Notes: a model not told the origin generated them from the sequence alone. DNA of 64,000 nucleotides from an uncultured Methanolobus sp. (GCF_963665675.1 NZ_OY762426.1:2480001-2544000); one strand, 5' to 3'; positions 29,131-37,577 are shown, counted from the first letter of the stretch. Numbers and translations: made by a program.

Positions 29131-29862
29131 TCATTCGTCATTTCCATGAAAAGTCTCATAATTTCCATCTTCATTGCTGCAGTTTCTCTGTATTTTCCTG
29201 ATAATACCACGCAGTGTCTGGACTTCCCTTGGCATGAGGCATGCTCTTCCGAATATTCTTTTGAGCATCAGGTCTGTTTTTTCCTTCTTGTGTTCCGGGT
29301 AATCAATATCGTCAAGGAGTTCTGTCAGGTGTTCATAAAGAAGCCTGATATCAAATGGCTCTGCCAGTGGAGTGTCACCTGGTTCTATTGAACTGAATTC
29401 ATAGAGAACAACTGCAACTGCGTGAGAGAGGTTCATTACCGGATAAACCTCTGATGTAGGAATTGTCAGTATCATGTCGCATTTTTTGAGTTCCTCTCTG
29501 GTAAAACCGTTGTCTTCCCTGCCAAAGAGGACTGCAACTTTTCCATCCGTTCCGCTCAGTCGTTCTTTCATTTCTTTTGGAGAATAACCTGGAACACGCA
29601 GGTGCAGATCAAATCTTGAACCTGCTATGCCCGATGTACCTATAACAATACTACAGTCATCAATAGCTTCCTTAAGGGTTGAAACTCTCTTTGCGCTTTC
29701 CAGCAGATCCCTTGCATGAGATGACATTGCCCTTGCTTCTCCTTCAAGCTTACAGGGATTAACAAGTACAAGGTCAGAGAATCCAAAATTCTTCATTGCC
29801 CTTGTGACTGAACCTACATTTCCCTGGTACAGGGGTTCAACAAGCACTATTCTAAGATCCAT
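29131..29862 (-). CDS. trmJ: tRNA 2'-O-methyltransferase TrmJ (SPOUT family)
   Basis: 243 residues. The N-terminus LRIVLVEPLYQGNVGSVTRAMKNFG is the conserved start of TrmJ/SpoU enzymes. Knot-forming motifs follow: VAVLFGREDNGFTREEL and ILTIPTSEVYPVMNLSHAVAVVLYE. The C-terminal extension of about 80 residues is helical, as in TrmJ dimers. It methylates the 2'-hydroxyl of nucleotide 32 in the tRNA anticodon loop using SAM. It is the first gene of the minus-strand trmJ-mcm-DUF424 cluster and diverges from hdrED across 258 bp. Confidence 0.9.
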   Translation of the reverse strand: MDLRIVLVEPLYQGNVGSVTRAMKNFGFSDLVLVNPCKLEGEARAMSSHARDLLESAKRVSTLKEAIDDCSIVIGTSGIAGSRFDLHLRVPGYSPKEMKERLSGTDGKVAVLFGREDNGFTREELKKCDMILTIPTSEVYPVMNLSHAVAVVLYEFSSIEPGDTPLAEPFDIRLLYEHLTELLDDIDYPEHKKEKTDLMLKRIFGRACLMPREVQTLRGIIRKIQRNCSNEDGNYETFHGNDE

Positions 29863-30000
29863 TTATTATGACTACCTGTTGCTCTTTTTGTTTTTCGCTT
29901 ACTTAAGCATGTGACGACATATAAGGTTAATTAATAATTTCCAATCAATTGTGTGGGGATTAAGCACAACAATACGTCAGCCGATGTAGATTTTGATGAT

Positions 30001-30120
30001 GAAAATCTTTAAATAATATCCGCACCACAATCATGCAAACCAAACTGGTTACTTTAAAGTAAAGAATAATTTGTCTTTATAATAATTATGCATTTATAAT
30101 AATATCAGGAGAAGAAAAAT
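30001..30120 (+). promoter_or_regulatory. hdrED upstream region with 14-bp palindrome
   Basis: A TATA-like TTTAAATAATAT lies at about 30009-30019. Downstream, a perfect palindrome, TTACTTTAAAGTAA, occupies 30049-30062, 59 bp before the hdrE start. A strong AGGAGA ribosome binding site precedes the ATG. The palindrome is well placed to act as an operator overlapping the transcribed leader, but this is inference. Confidence 0.45.
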
Positions 30121-30912
30121 ATGGATTATTTTGCCGGTGTAACCGATGCACTAAGGGTTACTTTTGTGCAGATGATGCTCATTTCCTTTATTGCCATGGG
30201 TATTTTTGTTGTAGGAATGTACATGAACTTAAAGAAATGGGGAATGGGTTCCACAGGATATGGTGCTGCTCCATCTAAGAGTATAATGGCATTCCCGAAA
30301 ATGCTCATGTATCAGATGAGTGAGCATGCACATGTTCACAATCAGTCAGTTCTTGAAACATTTGTCCTTGACATCCTTTTCCAGAGAAGGATTCTGAGAA
30401 GAAGCCCTCTCAGATGGTTTATGCACTTCACGATTTTCGTTGGCTGGATGACACTTTTCGCAATGTCCGGTGCAATGTTCGCTGTTGAAATGATACACCT
30501 GATAGGCGAGAAGGTAGGATATGCTCATGATCTTCCTTGGTTCATGATCCCTGAGACATTCAGAGAGCTCCTTGCAGTGCCAAATGATGTATTCAGTTAC
30601 ATACTTCTTGTAGGTATCATTATAGCAATCTACAGAAGGCTCTTTGTCTCAAAGGTAAGAGAAGCGACGATCGCATACGATTCAATTCTTCTTATCGGAC
30701 TTACTATTATCACAATTTCCGGATTCGTCGCAGACGGAATAAGGACCGGCAGGCTTTGGGGAATTGGACTCGATGCAGATCTTGCACCACCAATGGCACT
30801 TTTCCATGTGGTAATCTCACTTCTGTTCTGTATTGCATACATCCCGTTCAGTAAATATATCCATATAATTGCGATACCACTCGCACTCCTTGCAAATAAG
30901 GGAGGAGAATAA
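30121..30912 (+). CDS. hdrE: CoB-CoM heterodisulfide reductase membrane subunit HdrE
   Basis: 263 residues with about five membrane helices, resembling the b-type cytochrome subunit HdrE. Likely haem-ligand histidines lie in the first helices and the adjacent loop ([30 protein letters not shown]). Together with HdrD it receives electrons from methanophenazine and reduces the CoM-S-S-CoB heterodisulfide, the terminal step of the respiratory chain in Methanosarcinales. The ATG has an AGGAGA site at ideal spacing. hdrD begins one base after the stop, the usual hdrED order. The enzyme acts at the cytoplasmic membrane. Its presence marks a cytochrome-containing methanogen. Confidence 0.95.
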   Translation: MDYFAGVTDALRVTFVQMMLISFIAMGIFVVGMYMNLKKWGMGSTGYGAAPSKSIMAFPKMLMYQMSEHAHVHNQSVLETFVLDILFQRRILRRSPLRWFMHFTIFVGWMTLFAMSGAMFAVEMIHLIGEKVGYAHDLPWFMIPETFRELLAVPNDVFSYILLVGIIIAIYRRLFVSKVREATIAYDSILLIGLTIITISGFVADGIRTGRLWGIGLDADLAPPMALFHVVISLLFCIAYIPFSKYIHIIAIPLALLANKGGE

Positions 30913-30913
30913 A

Positions 30914-32161
30914 ATGGCAAAACGTGAACCATCTATTACAACTGAAAACTTTACAGCTGTCCAGCTTATGGAACTAGACTCATGCAGTCGCTGTGGCGAG
31001 TGTGTGGAATGGTGTCCAACATACGATGCATCCGGACAGGACCCGGGACTTGCACCAAGGGACAAAATTCTCAGGTGGAGAGAGTACATGAACAAGTCCT
31101 ATGGACTTCGTGCTAAGCTCTTCGGTCCGAAAGAGATCTCAGAGGAAGAGATAGAACAGTTCAAAGATGATGTATATGGCTGTACAACATGCGGTATGTG
31201 TGCAACAGTCTGTGAATCCGCAATCAACACGGTAGAACTCTGGGAATCCATGCGTGCAAACCTTGTAAAGCGTGGAAACGGTCCGTTCGGTAAGCAGGGT
31301 GCTTTCCTCAAGCTCATTGGTGAGTACAAGAACCCATATATGGCTGACAATAAGGACAGAACCAACTGGTTCCCTGAAGATATCAAGATCGAAGACAAGG
31401 CAGAGATTCTCTATTTCGGAGGATGTACTGCAGAACTCAGGCAGAGAAAACTTGCACTTGCAACAGCACGTGTACTCAACAAGCTTGGGATCAAGTTCAC
31501 AATGCTTGGTGAGGATGAGATCTGCTGTGGTTCAGCACTTATCAGGACAGGACAGTACTACATAAATGACATTGCAAAGGATAATGCACAGAAGAATATT
31601 GATAACATCAAGGCAAAAGGTGCTAAAATAGTACTCTATGCATGTGCAGGATGCTTCAGAGCTTCTAAAGTAGACTGGCCAAGGCTTACCGGAAAGGAAC
31701 TTCCATTTAAGGTAATGCACATCACAGAGTACCTTCAGGACCTTATTGAGAAAGGAGAGATCCAGTGGGAGACATCAGTTGACAAGAAGGTCACATACCA
31801 CGATCCATGTCACCTTGGCCGTCACGTTGGTGTTTTTGAGCCGCCAAGAGCAGTACTCGAAGCAATTCCAGGCATTGAGTTCATTGAGATGGAAAGGATC
31901 GAAGAGAACCAGCGCTGCTGCGGAGCCGGTGGTGGTGTAAAAGCAGGTATTCCTGATCTTGCACTCGGTGTTGCTTCAACTCGTGTTGAAGACGCACTTG
32001 CAACAAATGCAGATCTCCTTTCAAGCGCTTGCCCATTCTGCAAGAGAAACCTTAGCGACGGAAGGGACGCAATAGGTGCAAAGGAACTTGAGGTCGAGGA
32101 TGTCATTGTTCTGACAGCAGAAGCAATGGGAATCGATCTTAGTGACACACCAGACGAGTGA
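30914..32161 (+). CDS. hdrD: CoB-CoM heterodisulfide reductase catalytic subunit HdrD
   Basis: 415 residues from the ATG at 30914, which follows GGGAGG within the end of hdrE; an earlier in-frame ATG inside hdrE is not used. Two [4Fe-4S] motifs come first ([12 protein letters not shown] at residues 24-35 and [13 protein letters not shown]), as in HdrC. Two CCG domains then follow, as in HdrB: GGCTAE...EICCGSAL...CAGC and [10 protein letters not shown]...RCCGAGGG...CPFC. The CCG cysteines bind the unusual non-cubane clusters that cleave the heterodisulfide. The fusion of HdrC- and HdrB-like parts defines HdrD. It forms a complex with HdrE at the membrane. Confidence 0.96.
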   Translation: MAKREPSITTENFTAVQLMELDSCSRCGECVEWCPTYDASGQDPGLAPRDKILRWREYMNKSYGLRAKLFGPKEISEEEIEQFKDDVYGCTTCGMCATVCESAINTVELWESMRANLVKRGNGPFGKQGAFLKLIGEYKNPYMADNKDRTNWFPEDIKIEDKAEILYFGGCTAELRQRKLALATARVLNKLGIKFTMLGEDEICCGSALIRTGQYYINDIAKDNAQKNIDNIKAKGAKIVLYACAGCFRASKVDWPRLTGKELPFKVMHITEYLQDLIEKGEIQWETSVDKKVTYHDPCHLGRHVGVFEPPRAVLEAIPGIEFIEMERIEENQRCCGAGGGVKAGIPDLALGVASTRVEDALATNADLLSSACPFCKRNLSDGRDAIGAKELEVEDVIVLTAEAMGIDLSDTPDE

Positions 32162-32184
32162 TCTTATCACTCATCTTTTTTATT
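32156..32184 (+). terminator. Hairpin terminator after hdrD
   Basis: GAGTGAT (32156-32162), loop CTT, ATCACTC (32166-32172) and then a T-rich run (ATCTTTTTTATTTT). The stem begins in the last codons of hdrD. This looks like an intrinsic terminator or a 3'-end stabilising hairpin and would separate the hdrED transcript from the DUF116 genes. Confidence 0.6.
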
Positions 32185-32229
32185 TTCAGGGCAAATTGAA
32201 TATACCTATTAGTACAATTTATTCTTCGC

Positions 32230-32871
32230 ATGCAAGTTCCTTATGAATTACTTGGAAAAGTCTTTATTATCATATTTCTGACTGCGCTTGTAGTACTGTC
32301 AATTGCGTTATTGGTTGGTGCTTATAGCTTTAAGAATCACAAAATTTTGTTTCCAAATTTTGTTCTCTTCATCCTTTACCTGTTCTACGGACCTGCAAAA
32401 TGGATATGCAGGGTATTCGGTATCAAAGATACCCTTGTAGATGAGATTCTTGTAGAGGTACGCAATGCTGTTATGCTTGAACAATTTAAAGAGATCAAAA
32501 GTGGCAGGGTTGTGTTCCTCCCTCAGTGTCTCAGGCATCCGAACTGTAAAGCACGTTGTGATCCTTTAATAGGATATGAATGCAAATTGTGTGGTCTGTG
32601 TGATATCGGAACGATATGTAAAGCTGCCAATGAACGGGATTTTGAAGTTTACGTAATACCAGGTGGCAGTTTTGTGAAAAAAATTATCAAAGCACATCAA
32701 CCTGAAAGTTGTATAGGGGTAGCATGCTATCCTGAACTTGCAGAGTCCATGCAGGGTGCATCACCATTTATGGTTGTGCAGGGAGTTTCACTATTGCAGG
32801 ATGGATGCTACAATACTAAAGTAGATGTGACTGATGTCATAAGAAAAATGGAGGAATGCGATGATGTATAG
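32230..32871 (+). CDS. DUF116 family membrane-anchored cysteine-rich protein
   Basis: 213 residues. An N-terminal transmembrane helix (about 10-32) and a second hydrophobic, possibly amphipathic stretch (about 42-60) are followed by a soluble domain. That domain is rich in cysteine: CLRHPNCKARCD, ECKLCGLCDIGTICKAA and later GVACYPEL and LQDGCYNTKVD. This is the DUF116 pattern, in which clustered cysteines probably bind metal or an Fe-S cluster. Function is unknown. It lies 68 bp after hdrD, separated by a hairpin, and overlaps a second DUF116 gene by 11 bp. Confidence 0.82.
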   Translation: MQVPYELLGKVFIIIFLTALVVLSIALLVGAYSFKNHKILFPNFVLFILYLFYGPAKWICRVFGIKDTLVDEILVEVRNAVMLEQFKEIKSGRVVFLPQCLRHPNCKARCDPLIGYECKLCGLCDIGTICKAANERDFEVYVIPGGSFVKKIIKAHQPESCIGVACYPELAESMQGASPFMVVQGVSLLQDGCYNTKVDVTDVIRKMEECDDV

Positions 32872-33484
32872 AATAATTGGCATTATTGTCACTCTTTTAT
32901 TCATCATGTCCGTCCTGCTGGCAGCAACAGCGTTGCTGGTTAGTCGTATCAGCCTAAACAGGCATGTGTGGCTTGCAGGATTCTTTGCAGGTATACTGGA
33001 CTTTTTCTATATGCCCCTGAAATATTTCTTCTATAAATTATCCGACCCACGTATTCTTGACAAGTGGATGGTATCCCTGAAGAATATCTCCAGCAGGAAC
33101 AGTTTTAAGAAAACTGAGAGACGCATGATCATTGCCCCTCATTGTATGAGGCATATGGATTGTCCTGCATCATCCAAAAGAACTGGTATACAATGTGTTT
33201 CATGTGGAAAATGCATATTTTCCAGACTCAGGGAAGATGCACAAAAATATGGGTACGATCTCTATATTGTAACAGGTTCATCTTTTGTCAAGCATGTTAT
33301 CAAAGAAAAGAGCTATGACTCAGCTTTACTCATCGCATGTGACTATGAGCTTAATAAAGTCATGATGGGGTTAAAAGGAAAAAAACTTGTAACATACGGT
33401 ATACCCATGCTTAATGACGGATGTTTCAACACAGAAGTTGAATATGAGAAAGTGATTGAAACTCTGGAAATGTTCTCTAAGTAA
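32861..33484 (+). CDS. DUF116 family protein, second copy
   Basis: 207 residues, paralogous to the preceding gene and overlapping it by 11 bp, so translation is coupled. An N-terminal membrane helix (about 5-27) and a second hydrophobic stretch are followed by the cysteine motifs CMRHMDCPASSKRTGIQCV, SCGKCIF, LIACDYEL and LNDGCFNTEVE. These correspond position by position to those of its neighbour. Divergence between the two suggests an old duplication and a possible heterodimer. The function is unknown; a redox or metal-binding role at the inner face of the membrane is a guess from the cysteines. The gene is convergent with the RNase P RNA gene 35 bp downstream. Confidence 0.8.
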   Translation: MMYRIIGIIVTLLFIMSVLLAATALLVSRISLNRHVWLAGFFAGILDFFYMPLKYFFYKLSDPRILDKWMVSLKNISSRNSFKKTERRMIIAPHCMRHMDCPASSKRTGIQCVSCGKCIFSRLREDAQKYGYDLYIVTGSSFVKHVIKEKSYDSALLIACDYELNKVMMGLKGKKLVTYGIPMLNDGCFNTEVEYEKVIETLEMFSK

Positions 33485-33518
33485 TATTTTGGTAATGGTA
33501 AAGGTTAATTGTGATAAT

Positions 33519-33905
33519 TTGAGTGAGGAGAGTAAGCTCCCTTCTGTTAATGCAATACATTCATTCCGATCTGGCAGAATGATGCGCTCGCAAGAGCTGC
33601 ATTGACGGCATTCGGCTACGCGTACCTAAACTTCGGGAATGGTCTAAACAACCATTGCCCCCTACTTCCGACTTGCACCCACGAGGATTCGCCGTTCCAT
33701 CCACATTCCATGAGATCTCAGCTTTTTAAGCATCATTGCGTTTACATGGGGTGGTATCGTTTCTGTGCCAGCATGTGAAGAACACATGAGTTGCAAGCAA
33801 CTGCCCAGACTCTCGCCTGATACCCTTTACAGGCATTCGTGTGTTTAGAAGGTGGGGAGACTTTCCTCAGGTCTGATGACCCGGCGGCCGTCCTTCCTCT
33901 CTCAA
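33519..33905 (-). ncRNA. rnpB: RNase P RNA
   Basis: On the minus strand the sequence has the conserved RNase P core: GAGGAAAGTC-TCCCC near the 5' end (about 33853-33867), the ACAGAAACGATACCACC block, CGAATCCTCGTGGGTGCAAGTCGG in the specificity region (quoted in part), and AGAAGGGAGCTTACTCT at the 3' end. The two ends pair as helix P1: TTGAGAGAGGA with TCCTCACTCAA, eleven positions with a single A-A mismatch, which sets the limits at about 33905 and 33519. The length of about 387 nt fits a type A archaeal RNase P RNA. It removes 5' leaders from pre-tRNA together with several small proteins not encoded here. Confidence 0.92.
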
Positions 33906-34105
33906 TGGTTGAGATGAAATCAAGTGATATATAGTTTATGTTAATGGTGTTGCAATATACAATATGGTGTTATTTCAATAGGTTCTAAATTTAATATATC
34001 ATTAAAATTTCATGTTTCATTCTAATATAGCATATTATTTTAAAAATATTCATCATGAATCACAACATTTATTTATAATCTAATTAAATAGTAAAAGTGG
34101 TTGGT
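33906..34105. other. AT-rich region between rnpB and a small membrane protein
   Basis: Very AT-rich sequence with TATA-like motifs in both directions. It should contain the promoter of the minus-strand RNase P RNA and that of the small plus-strand membrane protein starting at 34106. No reading frame or repeat was recognised. Confidence 0.4.
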
Positions 34106-34333
34106 ATGAAATATAACAGGTATCTTATAGTAGGTATTACACTGTTGACGGTACTATTTCTATTCATGTTCTCCGGGGCTGTTTCAGAAACTGACACTGA
34201 GCTATTCAGCGCAAATGGGTTAAGTGCTTCACATAGTGGCTTTGGAATCATACTCCTGGGAATAGGACTTCCTTTATTGCTTGCAGCTGTCTATGTTGCT
34301 TTCAGAATGAAAAAAGAGGATTCCCACCATTGA
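34106..34333 (+). CDS. Small membrane protein of unknown function
   Basis: 75 residues from the ATG at 34106; an in-frame GTG three codons upstream is an alternative. Two membrane helices are visible, at about residues 5-26 and 47-67, joined by a short loop (SETDTELFSANGLSASHSG). The basic and acidic tail FRMKKEDSHH follows. The topology suggests both ends are in the cytoplasm and the loop outside. No family is recognised. It stands alone on the plus strand and its stop is followed by the convergent DUF1059-like gene, so it has its own promoter. Coding status rests on the membrane pattern and initiation context. Confidence 0.6.
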   Translation: MKYNRYLIVGITLLTVLFLFMFSGAVSETDTELFSANGLSASHSGFGIILLGIGLPLLLAAVYVAFRMKKEDSHH

Positions 34334-34376
34334 GCAGGTAGAAAAGTAAAGTTTTTGTGAATATGTAATTTATGGC

Positions 34377-34595
34377 TTAAAGTTTAAGTACACCACAGCC
34401 GCAGCCACGGTTAAGAAGGTAGTCTACCTTGGAAATGATCTCTTCCTGATGGAAATCAGATAGTTCTTCAAACTCGTCCTTATGTTCGGTTTTGACGTGC
34501 TCTATCATTCTTTCCTTTGCCTTCTTCGGATCATTATCAATGACTATGAAATCGTCATTAAAGCCAAGGTCTCTGCATCTTAGTATATGTACTAT
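34377..34595 (-). CDS. DUF1059-like small protein with probable AUA start
   Basis: An open frame of 72 codons reads VHILRCRDLGFNDDFIV, then KERMIEHVKTEHKDEF, and ends NRGCGCGVLKL. The RCRDLGF-N-DF start and the helical middle match the small DUF1059 family, which normally begins M-x3-4-RC-DLG. No ATG, GTG or TTG lies at the right place. A perfect GGAGGT sits 6 nt before an AUA codon at 34595, exactly where the family's methionine is expected. I therefore place the start there as a non-canonical initiation codon. The function of the family is unknown. The C-terminal Gly-Cys-Gly-Cys is unusual and could bind metal. Confidence 0.65.
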   Translation of the reverse strand: MVHILRCRDLGFNDDFIVIDNDPKKAKERMIEHVKTEHKDEFEELSDFHQEEIISKVDYLLNRGCGCGVLKL

Positions 34596-34681
34596 TGTAA
34601 AACCTCCTTTATTAAAGTTAAAACTCCTGCCTTATTAATTTTTGTTTTGACTGCAAAAAAGAGGTTGAAAATAACCGTACT

Positions 34682-35233
34682 TCAGAAAAAGAACGAAATA
34701 CCGATTACAATAAAGAGTACACCAGCAGCTCTGGAAATTGTGTTTTTATTGATCTTTTCCATCAGCATCTTTCCAACGTACACTGCCATTGAAGATAGCA
34801 GGAATAATGCAAGGACAACACCTACGAATACCATCACTGGATCATACTGGGTTGCAAAGAGCGCAGATGCAAGCTGCGTCTTGTCTCCCATCTCAGATAC
34901 AAGGATAAGACCAAAACCGGAAACAAAGGGACTTTTCAATTCGTAGGACCCCTCTTTGTCATCATCTTCTTTGTTGATAAGTGTCATCACACCAAAAATT
35001 ATGAACATGACTCCGGCTCCAATACGTACATAGTCCATCGGTATTCTGTTCGCAATCACATTTCCAAGAAGGATTGCCAGGCCATCTGTCAGGATAAAAG
35101 CCAGCATCACACCGGCAAGTAAATGTGCATATTCCTTTGTTTTTGTTGATAAAACCAGTACGGCAATTTGTGTCTTATCTCCAAGTTCTGCGAGGCCTAC
35201 AAGAAGAAATGGGATAAGGATGTCCTGTATCAT
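34682..35233 (-). CDS. GDT1/TMEM165 (UPF0016) family cation transporter
   Basis: 183 residues in two similar halves of three helices each. Each half starts with the family signature E-x-G-D-K-T: LAELGDKTQIAV at about residue 15 and VSEMGDKTQLAS at about 112. A cytoplasmic acidic loop (NKEDDDKEGSYELK) connects them. Members move Mn2+ or Ca2+ across membranes in exchange for protons; here export of Mn2+ from the cytoplasm is the likeliest role, which is inference. The upstream 233 bp up to the insertion element hold its promoter. It is convergent with no gene and stands alone. Confidence 0.88.
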   Translation of the reverse strand: MIQDILIPFLLVGLAELGDKTQIAVLVLSTKTKEYAHLLAGVMLAFILTDGLAILLGNVIANRIPMDYVRIGAGVMFIIFGVMTLINKEDDDKEGSYELKSPFVSGFGLILVSEMGDKTQLASALFATQYDPVMVFVGVVLALFLLSSMAVYVGKMLMEKINKNTISRAAGVLFIVIGISFFF

Positions 35234-35466
35234 ATTGACAGGAAATGGTTTTTTTCATATAAAAGGTTTTTAACAGCTGTCAGAATGTAAAATGATAAAG
35301 CTATGAAACTACATTTTAATAGTTAATGGATAGCTTTCTGCCTGCTGTAACACTTTAAGAATTCAACTATTCAGTTCTCATGAACATTTTTACATCTCAG
35401 CAGCTGCTCAATTAATTGTCATATTTCATGTGCTAAACTGCGCAGGAATTGAAGAAAAATAATATA

Positions 35467-36613
35467 GAGGATTCAGATTAACCCCTTTTTTTTAAAGTAT
35501 CTATAAATCCAAGTTGTTACTCGTCCAGTTTATCCCAGATTTTTATGTTTTTTGTTGCTTTTCTCCTTAATTTTAGGATAGCTTACGCTATCCTAGATCG
35601 TTCCCTTCCTTTTCAGTGTCCTCAATTGATGAAGATTAAAAGAAAAAGCTGTCATCAACATCTTCACATTTACCCTTTCTACAGTTGTGGCAAGTACTTT
35701 TCCTGCTTTGAACACTTCTTTTGCAACAGCATAAACCCGCTCACATGGAACTCTCTGAACACTTATCCTTTCATTTCTGAGAATATCGTTTATCTCTAAC
35801 GGATGTCCTCTTACTGCTCTTTGCATTGTTGCTGCAAAGCCCTTTGCAACCGCTCCAAAGTATCCTTTGTCACGGTACACCACTTCACCTGCTTCAGATA
35901 GATCTACCTGTGAATCATGTACCGCTGCAGTTGTTGTTTCAAATCTTCTTATCAGTTCGTAATCCTTATCAATTATTGTATGGAACTTATACCCAAAGTG
36001 AGACTTACCACCTTTTTTCACCCATGTTCCATCTTTGCTTCTTGTTGTTTTAGCATCCTCCCCTCTGGGTGTATCAGCTTTAGCATGACCAGGGTTGGAG
36101 TGAATGAAAGTTGCATCTTGGATCGTCCCTTTTTTGATTTCCAAACCAAGAGCATTGAGCTGTCTCTGCATCTCATTCCATATTTGCTTCTCTTTCCCAT
36201 TATCAATAATTCTCTGTCTGAATGACCAGACAGTTGTATTGTCTGGTACATATTCAGGAAATCCCAGGAATTTTCTAAATGATATCCTGTCAATACATTG
36301 TCTTTCAAGTTCAGGATCAGATAAACCATGCCATTGTTGAAGAACAAGCATTTTGAACATCACAATGACATCAGCTTCAGGCCTGCCGCCGGAAGCTGTT
36401 CTATTCTTATACATTGATTCTAATATTGGTCGAAAAGGTTTCCAATCGATCAATGATTCAATTTCAGCAAGTCTGTCACCAACTGATTGAAGACGTTTGT
36501 ATTCTTCATTAAGAGCAAAATCAGTTAAATCGTCCATAATACTTAATTTATTTATGTATTATTTATATTTTAGTACAAAGTTATCTGTTATCAAGGGGTT
36601 TATCGGAATTCTC
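35467..36613 (-). mobile_element. Complete IS5-family insertion sequence with TATA target duplication
   Basis: 1147 bp bounded by inverted repeats of 21 bp (18 matches): GAGGATTCAGATTAACCCCTT at 35467-35487 and its counterpart GAGAATTCCGATAAACCCCTT on the other strand at 36593-36613 (each given in 21 bases split by its position). The four bases outside each end are TATA, a direct target duplication. It encodes one transposase on the minus strand. A hairpin, AGGATAGC-TTAC-GCTATCCT, at 35575-35594 overlaps the transposase stop and probably ends its transcript. The intact ends suggest a recent, potentially mobile copy. It inserted between the GDT1-type gene and a VOC protein gene. Confidence 0.9.
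35593..36537 (-). CDS. IS5-family transposase
   Basis: 314 residues, full length. The N-terminal domain (MYKNRTASGGRPEADVIVMFKMLVLQ-type helices with GLSDPELERQCIDRISFRKFLG, quoted only in pieces) is followed by the DDE catalytic region. The first Asp lies in IQDATFI. The second Asp is probably in VYRDKGYFGA. The C-terminal Glu lies in the ERVYAVAKEVFKAGK helix, which replaces the usual RxxxER-type motif. No frameshift or stop interrupts the frame. It cuts and pastes the surrounding inverted repeats. The gene fills most of the element and ends in a hairpin. Confidence 0.92.
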   Translation of the reverse strand: MDDLTDFALNEEYKRLQSVGDRLAEIESLIDWKPFRPILESMYKNRTASGGRPEADVIVMFKMLVLQQWHGLSDPELERQCIDRISFRKFLGFPEYVPDNTTVWSFRQRIIDNGKEKQIWNEMQRQLNALGLEIKKGTIQDATFIHSNPGHAKADTPRGEDAKTTRSKDGTWVKKGGKSHFGYKFHTIIDKDYELIRRFETTTAAVHDSQVDLSEAGEVVYRDKGYFGAVAKGFAATMQRAVRGHPLEINDILRNERISVQRVPCERVYAVAKEVFKAGKVLATTVERVNVKMLMTAFSFNLHQLRTLKRKGTI

Positions 36614-36643
36614 TATATAAAGTAGTTATGCTAGATGTATAAT

Positions 36644-37069
36644 ATGAGACAAAAAATTAATGTAATTACACTTGGAGTAAGCGACTTTGAAAGGTCAGTC
36701 GAGTTTTATGAGAAAGGTTTGGGCTGGAAAAGATCCTCGGCGAGTGAGGATCATCTTGCATTGTTCCCTCTTGGAGGAATTGTTCTGTCTCTTTATCCAA
36801 GAAAGCTTTTAGCTGATGATGCAACAGTAAAAGATGAAGCCACAGGATTTTCTGGAATTACACTTGCCTACAATGCTAAAAGCGAAAAAGAAGTAGAAGA
36901 TGTTCTTGAACATGTGAAAAAGCTTGGGGCAACAATTGTAAAACCGGCACAAAAAGTATTCTGGGGAGGCTATAGCGGATACTTCAAAGATTTAGACGGA
37001 CATTTATTTGAGGTCGCATTTAATCCATTCTGGAAACTTGATACAAATGATAATTTGGATCTGCCATGA
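36644..37069 (+). CDS. VOC (glyoxalase/bleomycin resistance) family protein
   Basis: About 141 residues with two beta-alpha-beta-beta-beta modules. The first begins INVITLGVSDFERSVEFYEKGLGWK and the second ends GYFKDLDGHLFEVAFNPFW, where the Glu is the usual metal ligand. The family binds a divalent metal and acts on small molecules such as glyoxals, or works in isomerisation, dioxygenation or drug resistance. No specific substrate is indicated. I chose the ATG at 36644; another lies three codons upstream. The gene begins only 31 bp from the right end of the IS5 element, so the insertion may have altered its promoter. Confidence 0.82.
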   Translation: MRQKINVITLGVSDFERSVEFYEKGLGWKRSSASEDHLALFPLGGIVLSLYPRKLLADDATVKDEATGFSGITLAYNAKSEKEVEDVLEHVKKLGATIVKPAQKVFWGGYSGYFKDLDGHLFEVAFNPFWKLDTNDNLDLP

Positions 37070-37370
37070 AAAATAACTTCACAAAAAATACCTGGCTGAA
37101 ATCCCTATACTGCTATACAGAATATAATTCAAATGATGGTACATTCTTGCTGAAAATTCGACATAATATCTCCAGAGAAAGTGTTCCAGAATGTATTATG
37201 CAAATTATTTTTTTTCATCTTATGGGAAAATACCGTCTTCGCCGGACCCTTCGGGATTACTCTGGTTATTCATGACTTACAATTAATCGGGTTATAAACT
37301 GTCTTAATGTTTTAATGACAGGAATTCTACAGAACCGATATATGTTCTATTTTTAAAAAAGGGAAGATGA
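37070..37370 (+). repeat. Intergenic region with MITE-like repeat, copy C (partial)
   Basis: From about 37184 to 37332 this gap carries the right-hand part of the repeat family: TTCCAGAATGTATTATGCA, GGGAAAATACCGTC-TTC-GCCGGACCCTTCGGG with a G-U in the hairpin stem, TATTCATGACTTACAATTAATC, and the terminal GACAGGAATTCTACAGA. The left terminal repeat is missing, so the copy appears truncated. It separates two convergent genes. The short frame spanning it is not conserved in the other copies and is not called as a gene. Confidence 0.75.
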
Positions 37371-37577
37371 TTAGTCTTCAACTTCCAAGGCATGGATTAT
37401 ATCATGGACTGTAAATTCACCCTTTGCAACCCTAAGTACCATCGGGTAGATGAAAGAGCAGTCGTCAATTGCATTCCAGCGTTTTTCTCCTACGGTTCTT
37501 ATTACCTCATCCATTACTTTTCCACACTCATTACAGTATTTTGTTTCACTTTCAATACCACAAACAATACAATTCAT
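37371..37577 (-). CDS. Small zinc-ribbon protein
   Basis: 68 residues. Two CxxC pairs, MNCIVCGIES and YCNECGKV, near the N-terminus form a zinc ribbon. They are followed by a conserved-looking helical part (EKRWNAIDDCSFIYPMVLRVAKG and HDIIHALE, given in parts). The ATG has a strong GGAGGT site 6 nt upstream. The size and zinc ribbon fit small archaeal nucleic-acid- or protein-binding adaptors, but no specific family is recognised. It stands alone between the repeat region and the methanogenesis marker gene, which is transcribed in the opposite direction. Confidence 0.72.
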   Translation of the reverse strand: MNCIVCGIESETKYCNECGKVMDEVIRTVGEKRWNAIDDCSFIYPMVLRVAKGEFTVHDIIHALEVED

